Below are positions 16,253-25,864 of a stretch of 64,000 bases of DNA, in pieces (the first letter of the stretch is position 1; every line of letters starts with the position of its first letter). The DNA comes from Halorubrum trapanicum (GTDB lineage: Archaea > Halobacteriota > Halobacteria > Halobacteriales > Haloferacaceae): contig NZ_AP017569.1 of NCBI RefSeq assembly GCF_002355655.1, forward strand, positions 1,302,001-1,366,000, read 5' to 3'. Under the pieces are notes generated by a model that did not search any database, was not told where the DNA came from, and saw nothing but the letters and a program-made list of their open reading frames with translations. The position numbers and the translations under genes were made by a program.

Positions 16253-18004
16253 TCACCGCAGATCGTCCATCTCTAGCTCTCCGTCGGCGATCGCACGCAG
16301 TTCCTCGTCAGAGAGGCGGTCGATCACGAACTGGGGCGTCCCTTCGGGAAGCCCGGCCGGCAGCGACCGACTTTTCTCCGCCTCCGTAGGCACCTCCGCG
16401 TCCGCCCGCTTCACCCGCGTTCCGCCGTCCGTCAGAGACGCCCTGCCGACACCGCTATCGGTCCCGCTTTCAAGGGTCAACCGGCGCACGGTCCGTTCCA
16501 CCTCCTCGACCGCCGCGGACTGGCGCTCGCTTTCGGCCGCTAACTCCTGCATCCGCTCGCTGATCCGGCTCGACTGCTCGACCACCCCGTCGATCGTCGC
16601 GGCGATCTCCTCGGCTGCGGCGGCCTGCTCGTCGGTCACGTCGGAGACCTCGTCGATCCCGTCCGCCGTCTCCGTCACCGCCTCGGCGATGGCCGTGAGG
16701 CTCTCCGTCGCGTCGTCGACGCGCTCGCTCCCCTCGTCGACCCGCACCGTCGTCTCCGAGAGGCTCTCGACCGTCTCCTCGGTGTCGGTGCGGATCCCGT
16801 CGACCATCGACTCGATGTCGCTCGCGTGTTCCTGCGACTCCTCCGCGAGCGACTTGATCTCGTCGGCGACGACGCCGAACCCGGCGCCGGCCTCGCCGGC
16901 CCGCGCCGCCTCGATCGAGGCGTTCAGGGCGAGCAGGTTCGTCTGGTCGGCGATCCCGTTGATCGCGTCGACGAACTCGTCGATCTCCTCGACGCGCTCT
17001 TGGAGCGCCTCGACGTCCTCTGCCACCTCGTCGACGGCGTCGCCGATGTCGTCCATGGCCGCCGCGGCGTCGTCGGCCGCGTCCCGGCCGTCCTCCGCGA
17101 GCGTCTCCGCCCGGCTGCTCGTCCGCTCGACCTCGTCGGCGGTCGACGCAACCTCTTCGACCGTCGCCGAGAGGTTCGCCACCTCCGAGGAGACCTCGGC
17201 GACCCGCTCTGACTGGTCTTCGGCCGCGTCGCCGACCTCGGCGGCGCTGTCGGCGACGTCGCTCGCCGACTCGCGCAGGTCGGCGATCGGCTCTTCGACC
17301 TCGTCTTCCACCTCCGCCATCAGCCGCTCGTTCTCCTCGACGACCTTCGAGAGCTTCTCGCTGTACGAGTGGATGTACGTGTCCGTGACGACCTGCATGT
17401 CGAGGTTGACGATCCGGAGGACGGAGAGCAGGTCCTCGATCGCGTCGTCGACCTCCTCCTCGACCGCCGCCGCGGTCGCGTCGTCAACCGTCGCATCGGC
17501 GGCGTCGGGGGCCAGCCGATCGGTGAGCGAGTCGGCAAGGCGGTCGCCGATGATCGGGAGGATGAGGTCGTAGTACACGCCGTACTGCCCGAGGTAGTGT
17601 TTCATCGGCATCTCCAGCATGTCGTGGATCTTGCCGATCCGCGCCCGGTCCTCGAAGTACTCCTCGCCGTAGTCGCCCTCCGCGAGGGTCACCAGGTACG
17701 CCGACTGCGTCCGCTTGAGCTGTTCGAGCCCCTTCTCCGACCGGCCGATCACGTCGACCGTCTGCTGGTGGCCGGTGAGGTTCTCGTAGAAGTCATCGGC
17801 GATCTGGTCCGCGTTGTCCGCGAACGCGTCCTCGTACCGACTCAGCCGCCGCTCGTCCTCCTCGTCGAAGCCGACGAACTCCTTCCGCCACGCGATCTCG
17901 TCGTCGTCGAGCCCGATCTCGTCGACCAGGGCTGACGCGTCGAGCCCGTCATTCAAGCCGCCTTGGCCGAAGTCCTTCCGGCCGTACTCTCCAGATGTAG
18001 CCAT
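16253..18004 (-). CDS. hemAT: HemAT globin-coupled aerotaxis transducer
   Basis: This 583-residue soluble chemotaxis transducer senses oxygen. Residues 30-190 form a sensor globin with proximal His127 in RIGKIHDML. A coiled-coil MCP domain with no HAMP or membrane segment follows. The kinase-contacting hairpin tip reads DQTNLLALNASIEAARAGEA, followed by FGVVADEIKSLAEES. It signals to CheA/CheW from the cytoplasm. The C-terminal 100 residues, ending near LSDEELRAIADGELEMD, form an extra tail. It is a single-gene unit with a good TATA box close to the ATG. Confidence 0.95.
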   Translation of the reverse strand: MATSGEYGRKDFGQGGLNDGLDASALVDEIGLDDDEIAWRKEFVGFDEEDERRLSRYEDAFADNADQIADDFYENLTGHQQTVDVIGRSEKGLEQLKRTQSAYLVTLAEGDYGEEYFEDRARIGKIHDMLEMPMKHYLGQYGVYYDLILPIIGDRLADSLTDRLAPDAADATVDDATAAAVEEEVDDAIEDLLSVLRIVNLDMQVVTDTYIHSYSEKLSKVVEENERLMAEVEDEVEEPIADLRESASDVADSAAEVGDAAEDQSERVAEVSSEVANLSATVEEVASTADEVERTSSRAETLAEDGRDAADDAAAAMDDIGDAVDEVAEDVEALQERVEEIDEFVDAINGIADQTNLLALNASIEAARAGEAGAGFGVVADEIKSLAEESQEHASDIESMVDGIRTDTEETVESLSETTVRVDEGSERVDDATESLTAIAEAVTETADGIDEVSDVTDEQAAAAEEIAATIDGVVEQSSRISERMQELAAESERQSAAVEEVERTVRRLTLESGTDSGVGRASLTDGGTRVKRADAEVPTEAEKSRSLPAGLPEGTPQFVIDRLSDEELRAIADGELEMDDLR

Positions 18005-18024
18005 ACCGGTCCCTCTCCGCTTGG

Positions 18025-18035
18025 ATTATATAAAC
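18025..18035 (-). promoter_or_regulatory. TATA box of hemAT
   Basis: On the minus strand, GTTTATATAAT lies 21-31 bp upstream of the hemAT ATG. This is the spacing expected when transcription starts at or within a few bases of the start codon, so a leaderless or near-leaderless mRNA is predicted. Confidence 0.6.
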
Positions 18036-18121
18036 GGAAACTCCCGCGTCTCACGAGTGATACCGAGGTCGTGCGGCGTCGCTCCGGGACGGGCGACCGG
18101 TCACGCCGGGTCGACGACTGG

Positions 18122-20224
18122 TCAGTCGTCGCCGGCCGCCTCGCTTCTGTCGCCCGCCTCGCCGGCGGCGGCCGGTTCGACGGTGACCGCCGAGTGCTTG
18201 AACTCCGGGATTCCGGCCTCGGGATCGAGCGCGTCACCCGTCAGGGCGTTCGCGAGCGGCTCCGCGTAGTGGAACGTACAGAACGTCACGCCCTCGCGGA
18301 CCGCCGGGGTGACGTCGGCCGCGACCTCGACGGTCCCGCGTTCGTTCGAGACGGTCACCCGGTCCCCGTCCTCGATCCCGCGCTCGGCCGCGTCGTCCGG
18401 GTGGATCTGGAGCGCGTCCTCGCCGCGCATCGCCATCAGGCGGTCCGAGCGCCGGCTGAGCGCCCCGCTGTTGAAGTGCTGGAGCACGCGGCCGGTCGTC
18501 AGCGTCAGCTCGCCGGCGGCGAGGTCGTCCGCGGGCGGGACGGGGTCGACGACCGCGAGCGGCGCGGTGCGCTCGCCCGTCGCGAACGTCTCGTCGTGTA
18601 ACACCTCCGTACCGCGCCCCGCGTCGGCGTCGAACGGCCACCGCTGGTAGCCGTCGCCGATGCCATCGTAGCTCATCCCCTCGTAGATGGGCGCGACGCG
18701 CGTCAGCTCGTCGAACGCGTCCTCGGGGCCGTCGTAGTCGAACGCCTTCGAGCGGTCGGTCAGCCGCCGGCCGAGCGCGGTCAGGATCGCGAAGTCGCGC
18801 CGCGCGTTCCCCGGCAGGTCGGCGTTGGGACGCATCCGCATCACGCGGCGGTCGGTGTTCGTCACCGTACCGGCCTTCTCGGCCCACGCGCTCCCGGGGA
18901 GGACCACGTCCGCGTGCGCCGCCGTCCGCGTCTCGAACAGGTCGACGACGACGCAGTAATCGAGGTCGTCGAACGCCGACGCGACCGCGGTCGCGTTCGG
19001 CTCGGTGACCGCCGGGTTCTCCCCGAAGACGACCGCGGCGCGCACGTCGTCGCCGAAGCGGTGCGTGGCCTCGACCTCGGTCAACCCGGGCTCCGCCGGC
19101 GGCTCGACGCCCCACTCCGCGGCGACGCGCTCGCGGGCGTCCGGGTCGGTCACGGGCTCGTAGCCGGGGAGCACGCTCGGGAGCCCGCCCACGTCGCTCG
19201 CGCCCTGGACGTTGTTCTGGCCGCGCAGGGGGTTCACGCCGGTCCCGGGGCGGCCGACGTTGCCGGTCAGGAGCGCGAGGTTGAGCAGGGCGTGGACGTT
19301 GTCGGTGCCGCAGCGGTGCTGGCTCGTCCCCATTCCCGTCACGATCGCGGCGCGGTCGGCCTCGCCGTACGCCCGCGCGGCCTCGCGGACCGTCTCCGGG
19401 TCGACCCCGGCCGCCTCGGCGCTCGCGGCGACGTCCACCTCGGCGAAGTGTTCGCGCAGCCGGTCGAACCCGGTCGTCCGCTCCGCGAGAAATTCCTCGT
19501 CCACGAGGTCCTCCTCGACGAGCACCGCGGCGACCGCGTTCGCGACCTCGATGTCGGTGCCGGGCCGCAGCGGGAGGTGGACGTCGGCCGCCTCGGTCGT
19601 GTCGTTCGCGCGCGGATCGACGTGGACCAGCGTCGCGCCGTCGCGGATCGCCGGGAGGAGGTACGACCGGAACGCGACGGGGTGTTGCTCGGCCGGGTTG
19701 GCGCCGTTGACGAAGAGACAGTCGGCCTCCCCGAGGTCGTCTAAGGTGTTCGTCATCGCGCCCGCCCCGAGCCGCTCGCTCATCGCTGCGACCGTCGAGG
19801 CGTGGCAGAGCCGCGCGCAGTTGTCCACGTTGTTCGTCCCGAGGACGCGCGCGAGCTTCTGGAGGACGTAGTTCTCCTCGTTCGTACAGTTCGACGACGC
19901 GAAGAACTGGACGGCGTCCGGGCCGTGCTCGTCGACGACGCGCCCGATCCCCTCGGCGACGCGGTCGAGCGCCTCGTCCCACGGCGCCGTGACGAAGCGC
20001 CCGTCGTGCCGGACGAGCGGCTCCGTCAGGCGGTCGTCGCTGTCGACCACGTCGAACGCGGCCGCCCCCTTCGGGCAGATCTCGCCGCGCCCGTTCACCG
20101 GTCCCTCGACGCCGGTCGCGGCGCCGCCCCCGGCGTACTCGACGCTACAGCCGACGCCGCAGAACGGACAGACGGTGGGGTTCGACTCGAAGCTCCGGTC
20201 AGTCGTCTCGGTCGGGTCGGTCAT
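18122..20224 (-). CDS. fdhA: Formate dehydrogenase alpha-like molybdopterin oxidoreductase (cysteine form)
   Basis: This 700-residue member of the DMSO reductase family has a 4Fe-4S cluster site with Cys19, Cys22, Cys26 and Cys50 (CPFCGVGC then CPKG). The active-site segment NNVDNCARLCHAS places Cys140 where Escherichia coli FdhF has selenocysteine 140. Later blocks (GTDNVHALLNLALLTGNVGRPG, PLRGQNNVQGASD) are typical of formate dehydrogenases. The ATG at 20224 is preferred over 20263 because family homology starts soon after it. There is no Tat signal, so it is cytoplasmic. No beta/gamma subunit or fdhD is adjacent, so the electron partner is unknown. Confidence 0.85.
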   Translation of the reverse strand: MTDPTETTDRSFESNPTVCPFCGVGCSVEYAGGGAATGVEGPVNGRGEICPKGAAAFDVVDSDDRLTEPLVRHDGRFVTAPWDEALDRVAEGIGRVVDEHGPDAVQFFASSNCTNEENYVLQKLARVLGTNNVDNCARLCHASTVAAMSERLGAGAMTNTLDDLGEADCLFVNGANPAEQHPVAFRSYLLPAIRDGATLVHVDPRANDTTEAADVHLPLRPGTDIEVANAVAAVLVEEDLVDEEFLAERTTGFDRLREHFAEVDVAASAEAAGVDPETVREAARAYGEADRAAIVTGMGTSQHRCGTDNVHALLNLALLTGNVGRPGTGVNPLRGQNNVQGASDVGGLPSVLPGYEPVTDPDARERVAAEWGVEPPAEPGLTEVEATHRFGDDVRAAVVFGENPAVTEPNATAVASAFDDLDYCVVVDLFETRTAAHADVVLPGSAWAEKAGTVTNTDRRVMRMRPNADLPGNARRDFAILTALGRRLTDRSKAFDYDGPEDAFDELTRVAPIYEGMSYDGIGDGYQRWPFDADAGRGTEVLHDETFATGERTAPLAVVDPVPPADDLAAGELTLTTGRVLQHFNSGALSRRSDRLMAMRGEDALQIHPDDAAERGIEDGDRVTVSNERGTVEVAADVTPAVREGVTFCTFHYAEPLANALTGDALDPEAGIPEFKHSAVTVEPAAAGEAGDRSEAAGDD

Positions 20225-20318
20225 CGCCTGTCGGTAGGGGCTCCACGACCCTCCCCGTGCCACCGGAGTTGCGTGGTGTTTTAAGCCGCCGCGCGCTCGC
20301 CGCGGCCGCCCGCCCGGC

Positions 20319-20406
20319 GACCGATCACCCAGTCACGCTGCCCGGCGACCGATCACCCCGTCACGGTGTCGCCGCCGACCGATCACCCCGTCACGGTGTC
20401 GCCGCC
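20319..20406. repeat. Short tandem repeat covering a gene 3' end
   Basis: Two perfect 30-bp units (20347-20376 and 20377-20406, starting GACCGATCACCCC) are preceded by a diverged 28-bp unit at 20319. The second unit contains the stop codon and last codons of the membrane protein on the minus strand, so the gene's terminal sequence has been copied downstream. The copies sit between fdhA and that gene. Confidence 0.8.
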
Positions 20407-21384
20407 GACCGGCGCCACGCGGCTGCCGAGCGACAGGACTCCCGAGGTCACGAGGCAGGCGGCGAACGCGATGGTGCCGAGCTTCCCGCCGAAGCCGACG
20501 AAGTACGGCGTCGCGCCGACGAACGCGACGCCCGCGGTCCCGCCGGCCAGCAGCATCGCGCCGGGGCCGGGGATCCGCTCCGGCGTCGCCATCCCGGCGA
20601 ACGACGCGCAGAAGGCGACCGCCGCGACCGCGTCGCCCGCGGCGGACAGCGGCGGACAGACGACCCCGGCGACGAGCCCGACGACCGCGCTCGCGACGAC
20701 CGGACCGTGGTCGAGCCGGACGCTCACGAGGAACGTGGCGACGGCGGCGAGGGCGGCCGCGACGACGAGTCCCGCCGCGACGCGCGGCTCCGGGACCGTC
20801 CCCGTCCCGGGGGCCAGCCCGCCGAACGCCGCCACCGACAGGCAGCCGACGAACGCCGTCGTCCCGAGCTTGCCGCCGAACCCGTTGAACGCGCGCTTGG
20901 CGGCCACGAACGCGACGGCGGCCGCGAGCCCCGCGGCGACGACCGCTCCGATGTCGGCGCCGGCCGCCGGGGTGACCATCCCGACGAACGAGCCGCAGTA
21001 CGCGGGGGCGCCGTACGTCTTCGAGAGGAGGTACGCACAGAGTCCGACGAGCGCCGACGCCACGACCGGCCCCACGCCCACCTCGACGGAGAGCGCGTAG
21101 GTGACCGGGGCCGCCGCGGCCACGGCGGTCGCGTTGCCGATGTCGGTTCGCGTGACGCGGAAGCCGTCCGTCCGCAGCGCGTATCGAGTCTCCTTCGCGA
21201 CGGTGTATCCGAGGCTCGTCGCCGCGACCGCGGCGGCGAGGGCGAAGACTAGCAGCGCGACGCCGTCGTCCGTCCCGGTTCCCGCTCCGCCGTCGGCGAT
21301 CAGACCGGCCGTCGCCGCGACGCTCATCGCGCCCCCGGCGCCGGCCAGGGCGGTCGCCCCGAGGGCGTGTATCGCTCGTTTCAC
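20383..21384 (-). CDS. Polytopic membrane protein with internal duplication, function unknown
   Basis: This 333-residue hydrophobic protein starts at GTG and probably has 9-11 transmembrane helices. Residues about 86-190 and 203-320 are repeats of each other. Paired blocks are GPVVASA at 105 and 227, C-(A/G)-SF-x-GM at 130 and 259, and GFGGKLGT at 168 and 297. I do not recognise the family. The paired Gly-rich GFGGKLGT motifs would suit a two-fold pseudosymmetric channel or carrier, by inference. It runs toward fdhA but a promoter gap separates them. Confidence 0.7.
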   Translation of the reverse strand: MKRAIHALGATALAGAGGAMSVAATAGLIADGGAGTGTDDGVALLVFALAAAVAATSLGYTVAKETRYALRTDGFRVTRTDIGNATAVAAAAPVTYALSVEVGVGPVVASALVGLCAYLLSKTYGAPAYCGSFVGMVTPAAGADIGAVVAAGLAAAVAFVAAKRAFNGFGGKLGTTAFVGCLSVAAFGGLAPGTGTVPEPRVAAGLVVAAALAAVATFLVSVRLDHGPVVASAVVGLVAGVVCPPLSAAGDAVAAVAFCASFAGMATPERIPGPGAMLLAGGTAGVAFVGATPYFVGFGGKLGTIAFAACLVTSGVLSLGSRVAPVGGDTVTG

Positions 21385-21514
21385 GCCCGTGGCTCCGTGG
21401 CGCCTACCGATACCGATCGACCCTCAGTACTGCGGGCCTTCTCGGGTACCCCGACACAGCGCCCCCGTCCGTCGGGGATCAGGCCTTTGTACCCGTCGCT
21501 CTAAGCCCGAATCG

Positions 21515-22210
21515 ATGGAATCCGGAGGGAAGTCGGCGGATGACGGCGTGGAAGCCGCGCCGAACGGCGTCCGGGCGGGCGTCGCGATCCACGGGACCGG
21601 GAACTGTCCGGTCGTCGCCGCGTCGACCGCTCACGACGGTCCGATCACGGGCGTCAACTGGACGCACGCGGGCGACACGCACACCGAGGAGTTCCGCGCC
21701 CGCGACCCCGACGCGGTCGACGCCGCCGAGGGGGTCCGGTCGCCCGCGTCGGTCGTCGACCTCGGCGACGAGCGGGTGTACCGGTACGATCGCCCCAGCG
21801 ACGGGGAGTGCGCCTGTCGAATCATCGAGGGGCTCGACTGCCCGATCGCCGACGCGCGCGCCGAGGACGGCGTCCTCCTCTTAACGCTCCACTTGCCCGA
21901 CCTCGAACGCCTGCGCGACATCGTCTCGGCGCTCGACGGGACCGCGGAGCGCGTCGAGGTCCGCTACCTCGTCCACGGCGCGTCGCGGGGTGACGACGTC
22001 TCCGACCGCACGCTCGTCGACCGCGGCCGGCTCACCGACCGCCAGTGCGAGGTGCTGCGGACCGCCTACCGCATGGGCTACTTCGAGCGCCCCCGCGACG
22101 CCAACGCGAGCTCGGTCGCCGACGCGCTCGACATCTCCCCCTCGACGTTCGCCGAGCACCTCGCGACGGCCCAGCGGAAGCTCCTCGAAGAGACGCTCGC
22201 GGAGAACTGA
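21515..22210 (+). CDS. HTH_10 (Bat-type) transcription regulator
   Basis: This 231-residue cytoplasmic regulator has a poorly defined N-terminal sensor region (about 1-160). It has the C-terminal haloarchaeal HTH_10 domain from LTDRQCEVLRTAYRMGYFE through VADALDISPSTFAEHLATAQ, as in bacterio-opsin activator proteins. A CACRIIEGLDC segment in the sensor holds three cysteines that could be redox- or metal-sensitive, by inference. I chose the ATG at 21515 because upstream in-frame sequence is low quality and a promoter-like gap precedes it. Its target is unknown. Confidence 0.85.
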   Translation: MESGGKSADDGVEAAPNGVRAGVAIHGTGNCPVVAASTAHDGPITGVNWTHAGDTHTEEFRARDPDAVDAAEGVRSPASVVDLGDERVYRYDRPSDGECACRIIEGLDCPIADARAEDGVLLLTLHLPDLERLRDIVSALDGTAERVEVRYLVHGASRGDDVSDRTLVDRGRLTDRQCEVLRTAYRMGYFERPRDANASSVADALDISPSTFAEHLATAQRKLLEETLAEN

Positions 22211-22230
22211 CCGCTCCGCTCCACACCGTC

Positions 22231-22719
22231 TCAGGCGGCGTGCTCGTCGATCGCGGATTCGAGCGTCGCGCGGTCCTGCGCGCCGACGAACCGGTCGACG
22301 GCCTCGCCGTCCGCGTACAGGACGAGCGTCGGGATGCTGCGCGCCCCCAGCTGCTGGGCGACCGCCTGATTGGCGTCCACGTCGACCTTCGCGACGGCGG
22401 CGTCGGTCTCGGCCGCGAGTGCCTCGATCGTCGGCTCCATCACCTGACAGGGGCCGCACCAGTCCGCGTAACAGTCCACGAGGACGACGTCGTGGTCGTC
22501 GATCGTGCGCTGAAGCTCCTCCGTTCCGTTCACGTGGATCGGCTCGCTCGGAGTCGCCGCTCCGCCGTCGTCGCCGGCATCGGTTCCGGCGCTCCCGTCG
22601 ACCGCCTCGCCGTCGCCGAGGCGCGCTTCGAGCTCCCGCCGCTTCCGTTCGCGGATGCGCTCGCGCTCCGTCTTCGCGTCGTCCCCCGCCGAATCGTTCG
22701 CGTCGGCTGCGTCGCTCAT
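22231..22719 (-). CDS. trxA: Thioredoxin with acidic/charged N-terminal extension
   Basis: This 162-residue protein has a classical thioredoxin fold from about residue 60 with active site DWCGPC (Cys88, Cys91) and the cis-proline segment SIPTLVLY. The first 55 residues are a charged extension (KTERERIRERKRRELEARL), probably a helix, followed by a flexible acidic linker. The ATG at 22719 is 24 bp downstream of an AT-rich TATATTG box. It lies just after the cobalamin operon on the same strand but appears to have its own promoter. Confidence 0.9.
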   Translation of the reverse strand: MSDAADANDSAGDDAKTERERIRERKRRELEARLGDGEAVDGSAGTDAGDDGGAATPSEPIHVNGTEELQRTIDDHDVVLVDCYADWCGPCQVMEPTIEALAAETDAAVAKVDVDANQAVAQQLGARSIPTLVLYADGEAVDRFVGAQDRATLESAIDEHAA

Positions 22720-22777
22720 ACACCAGTATTGGGTGCTTAGAACAATATACCTTCCGCCTCCGGATCCGCTCGACGCC

Positions 22778-24364
22778 TCACTCCGCCGACTCGCCGAGGC
22801 CGTCGAGACCGGCCGCGGCCAGGTCCACGTGGTCCGCGACGAGGTCCGCCGCCCGCTCGTACGGGGAACGCTCTGCCCTCCCCGCGTCCGGGCGCGTCCG
22901 GCCCGCGCTCGCGAAGACGGCCTCAACGAAGGCGTCTCGCAGCGCCGCCGTTTCGAAGAGCCCGTGGAGGTACGTGCCGAGGACTCGGTCGGTGGCGACA
23001 CTCTCCGCGCCGAGGGGCGCCGTCGCTAGGCCGTCGCTCGCGGCGTCATCGAGGAGTCGCGTCCGCCCCGCACGGATCTCGTACCCGGTCGCCCGCCCCG
23101 CCGCGCCGGCGATCGGTCCGACGCCGTCGACGGCGCACGTCACGCGCTCGACGCGCTTGTCAGTCGAGAACTCGGTCTCGACGGGAAGGAGCCCGACCCC
23201 CGGCACCGTCTCGCGGTCGCCGACGCCCTCGACGTCGGCGCCGACGAGCCGCTCGCCGAGCAGCTGGTAGCCGCCGCAGACGCCGACCACGGGGCCGTCG
23301 AACGCGCGCAGCGCCGCGTCGAAACCCGCCTCGCGGAGCGCTAGGAGGTCGTCGACGGTGTTCTTCGACCCGGGGAGGACGACCGCGTCGACCCCGTCGA
23401 GCGCGGCGTCGAGCGGCAGGTAGGCGACCCGGACGCCCGGTTCGCGCGCCAGCGGCTCCAGGTCGGTGAAGTTCGAGATCCGGGGGAGCCGCGGGACCCC
23501 GACCCGGACGCTCGCGTCGTCGGGGACGCCGTCGTCGCCGCCGAGGCCGCCTCCGCTCTCGGAGCCGTCACCGCTCTCGCTCCCGCTCCCGTCTCCGCCC
23601 CCGGAGGTCGCCCCGCCCGGCAGCGAGAGGCTGTCCTCCGCGGGGAGCCCCGGATCGTCGTGCGGGACGACGCCGACGACCGGCACCCCCGTCCGCGCCT
23701 CTATCTCCTCGATGCCGGGTTCGAGGAGGTCCGGGTCGCCCCGGAACTTCGTGATCACGGCGCCGCACACGCGCTCGCGGAGGTCGTCGGGGAGCAGTTC
23801 GAGGGTCCCGTAGAGGCTCGCGAACGCGCCGCCGCGCTCGATGTCGACCGCGATCAGGATCGCCGCGTCCGCGAACCGCGCGCACTCGACGTTCGCGAGG
23901 TCGCGGTCGCGGAGGTTAATCTCGGCGACGCTGCCGGCGCCCTCCGCCACGATCACGTCGTGGTCGGCCGCGAGTCGCTCGTGAGCCGCCACGGCGGCCG
24001 CGCGGGCGTCGTCCCAGTGGTCGTCGTAGTACGCCGACGCCGGGGCGTTCGCGACCGCCTCGCCGTCGACGATCACTTGGCTCTCGCCGCCGCCGCGGGG
24101 CTTGAGCAGCACGGGGTTCATGTCGGTCGTCGCCGGGATCTCGGCCGCCCGCGCCTGGACGTGCTGGGAGACGCCGATTTCGCCCCACTCGCCGTCCGGC
24201 GTCAGCGCGACGCGCGCGTTGTTGCTCATGTTCTGGGCCTTGTACGGGGCGACCGAGACGCCTCGCCGCGCGAGCAGGCGACAGAGCCCCGCCGCGAGCG
24301 TGCTCTTGCCGACGTGGCTCGCGGTGCCCGCGATCAGGACGGTGTCGGCGTCGGAGCCGGACAT
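22778..24364 (-). CDS. cbiP: Cobyric acid synthase
   Basis: This 528-residue glutamine amidotransferase amidates the b, d, e and g carboxylates of adenosylcobyrinic acid a,c-diamide. The N-terminal dethiobiotin-synthetase-like ATPase domain has P-loop [16 protein letters not shown] and the [12 protein letters not shown] block. The C-terminal class I amidotransferase domain has the nucleophile Cys in [12 protein letters not shown] low-complexity Gly/Ser linker of about 30 residues ([18 protein letters not shown]) separates the halves and is unusual. It is the last gene of the nine-gene cobalamin operon, 16 bp after cobA. Confidence 0.94.
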   Translation of the reverse strand: MSGSDADTVLIAGTASHVGKSTLAAGLCRLLARRGVSVAPYKAQNMSNNARVALTPDGEWGEIGVSQHVQARAAEIPATTDMNPVLLKPRGGGESQVIVDGEAVANAPASAYYDDHWDDARAAAVAAHERLAADHDVIVAEGAGSVAEINLRDRDLANVECARFADAAILIAVDIERGGAFASLYGTLELLPDDLRERVCGAVITKFRGDPDLLEPGIEEIEARTGVPVVGVVPHDDPGLPAEDSLSLPGGATSGGGDGSGSESGDGSESGGGLGGDDGVPDDASVRVGVPRLPRISNFTDLEPLAREPGVRVAYLPLDAALDGVDAVVLPGSKNTVDDLLALREAGFDAALRAFDGPVVGVCGGYQLLGERLVGADVEGVGDRETVPGVGLLPVETEFSTDKRVERVTCAVDGVGPIAGAAGRATGYEIRAGRTRLLDDAASDGLATAPLGAESVATDRVLGTYLHGLFETAALRDAFVEAVFASAGRTRPDAGRAERSPYERAADLVADHVDLAAAGLDGLGESAE

Positions 24365-24380
24365 CTCTCGGGCTTCCCCC

Positions 24381-25097
24381 TCAGTACTCCGTGCCCCGCC
24401 GAGCGCGCTGCCCGTCGTCGAACGGGTGCGCGACCTTGCGGACGTTCGTTATCAGGTCGGCGACGCCGTCGAGGTAGTCGGGCTCGGCGTGGCTCCCGGT
24501 GAGGACGAGTTCGAGCCCCTCGGGTTTCGACTCGGCGAGCGCGACGACGTCGTCCGGGTCGACGAGGCCGCGGTCGGCCGCGTACAGCAGTTCGTCGAGT
24601 ATCAGCACGTGGACGCCGGCCTCCGGGTCGCCGTCGAGCGGGAGCGGTTCGGTCAGGTCCGCGTCGGCGGCGCCCGCGACGAGCGCCTCCGCGCGCTCGA
24701 AGGCGGCCGCCGCCTTCGCCTCGTGTTCGTCGTCCGCCGAGCCGTCGAGCAGGCCGTGCCAGCCGTAGTGGCCGGCGTTCTCGTAGGAGAACCCCGGCAC
24801 CGCGGCGATCGCGTTGTACTCGCCGCGGACCCCCTCGACGCTGTCCGCGCCCCCCTTCATGAACTGGAGCATATGGACGCGGTAGCCGTGGCCCGCGGCC
24901 CGGAAGCCCATTCCCATCGCCGCCGTGGTCTTCCCCTTGCCGTCGCCCCACCAGGCCTGAACGAGCCCGAACTCCTCGGGCGCCGCCGGCTCGATCGGTT
25001 GCGGCTCGGGCGCCGTGCCCCCGCCGGGCGTGGCGGCGCGCCGCTGGTCCTCGCTCGGTTCCGGTGCGTCAGCGTCGTCGTCGTGGTTCGTTGTCAT
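24381..25097 (-). CDS. cobA: Cob(I)alamin adenosyltransferase, CobA/BtuR type
   Basis: This 238-residue enzyme transfers adenosyl from ATP to cob(I)alamin or cobinamide precursors. It has a P-loop in [25 protein letters not shown] and the [12 protein letters not shown] block of the CobA/BtuR family. An acidic disordered N-terminus of about 40 residues precedes the domain. The ATG at 25097 overlaps the cbiZ stop as ATGA. The role is to adenosylate both made and salvaged corrinoids. Confidence 0.93.
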   Translation of the reverse strand: MTTNHDDDADAPEPSEDQRRAATPGGGTAPEPQPIEPAAPEEFGLVQAWWGDGKGKTTAAMGMGFRAAGHGYRVHMLQFMKGGADSVEGVRGEYNAIAAVPGFSYENAGHYGWHGLLDGSADDEHEAKAAAAFERAEALVAGAADADLTEPLPLDGDPEAGVHVLILDELLYAADRGLVDPDDVVALAESKPEGLELVLTGSHAEPDYLDGVADLITNVRKVAHPFDDGQRARRGTEY

Positions 25098-25864
25098 GGG
25101 TCGAAAACCTCCGCCCGCTCGTCGGTGACGACGCCGTGTTCGGCGTCGGCCGCCGGACCGGGCACGTCGCCGTCCGGGTACCGCGACCGCAGGCTCGCAC
25201 GGACCGCGTCCCGGACGCAGGCGCGGGCCGCGCCGCCGACCGCCGTGGCGCTGCCCGAGAACTCGGCCGGCTCCCCGCCTGGGTCGTCGCCGACGACGAC
25301 GGCGTCGCTCGTCGTCCCCGGGACGCCCGCCGCCGCGAGCAGCGTCGCCGCCTTCGCCTCGGCCGCGACCGCGACGAGGTTCGCCGCGGCCCCGGGCGCG
25401 AGCCGCCGCGTGGTGCCGACGATCAGGTTGACCGTTCCGGGATCTGGGGGACCCTCGGTGTGCCCCGTCGACTCGCGCGGCTCGGCCCCGCCCGCCGTTC
25501 CCGCGGCCGCCGCGCTCTCCGCCCCGGACACCATCGGCAGCGTCGCGGGGTTCGAGAGGCCGACCGTCGCGTACGCGACGACCGAGCCGAGCCGCGCGCC
25601 CCGGGCGTGGGCCATCGAGACGCCCGTGAACAGCGTCGGGGCGGCGTCGCGGTCCCCCTCGACGTTCCCCTCGGCATCGAACTCCGCCCGCGCCAGCCGC
25701 TCGTCGCGGTAGGCCGCGAGGTCGGTCCGGTCGAACCCCTCCGGGACGGTCACGTTGTACGCGGTCGCCGCCCGCGACCGCCCGCCGTCCCACCCGGTCG
25801 AGAGCCAGCGCGTCCCCGGCCGCCGGAGCCGGAGGACGCCCTCGCGAACTGTCGCCTCAAACAT
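25094..25864 (-). CDS. cbiZ: Adenosylcobinamide amidohydrolase (corrinoid salvage)
   Basis: This 256-residue enzyme cleaves the aminopropanol tail of imported adenosylcobinamide or pseudocobalamin to give adenosylcobyric acid, the archaeal salvage route. Family blocks seen are STGWDGGRSRAATAYNVTVP near the N-terminus, TGVSMAHARGAR, VVAYATVGLSNPA and NLIVGTTRRLAPGAAANLV. The ATG at 25864 lies within the overlapping end of cobD. Its place inside the operon shows that salvage and assembly are coexpressed. Confidence 0.9.
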   Translation of the reverse strand: MFEATVREGVLRLRRPGTRWLSTGWDGGRSRAATAYNVTVPEGFDRTDLAAYRDERLARAEFDAEGNVEGDRDAAPTLFTGVSMAHARGARLGSVVAYATVGLSNPATLPMVSGAESAAAAGTAGGAEPRESTGHTEGPPDPGTVNLIVGTTRRLAPGAAANLVAVAAEAKAATLLAAAGVPGTTSDAVVVGDDPGGEPAEFSGSATAVGGAARACVRDAVRASLRSRYPDGDVPGPAADAEHGVVTDERAEVFDP

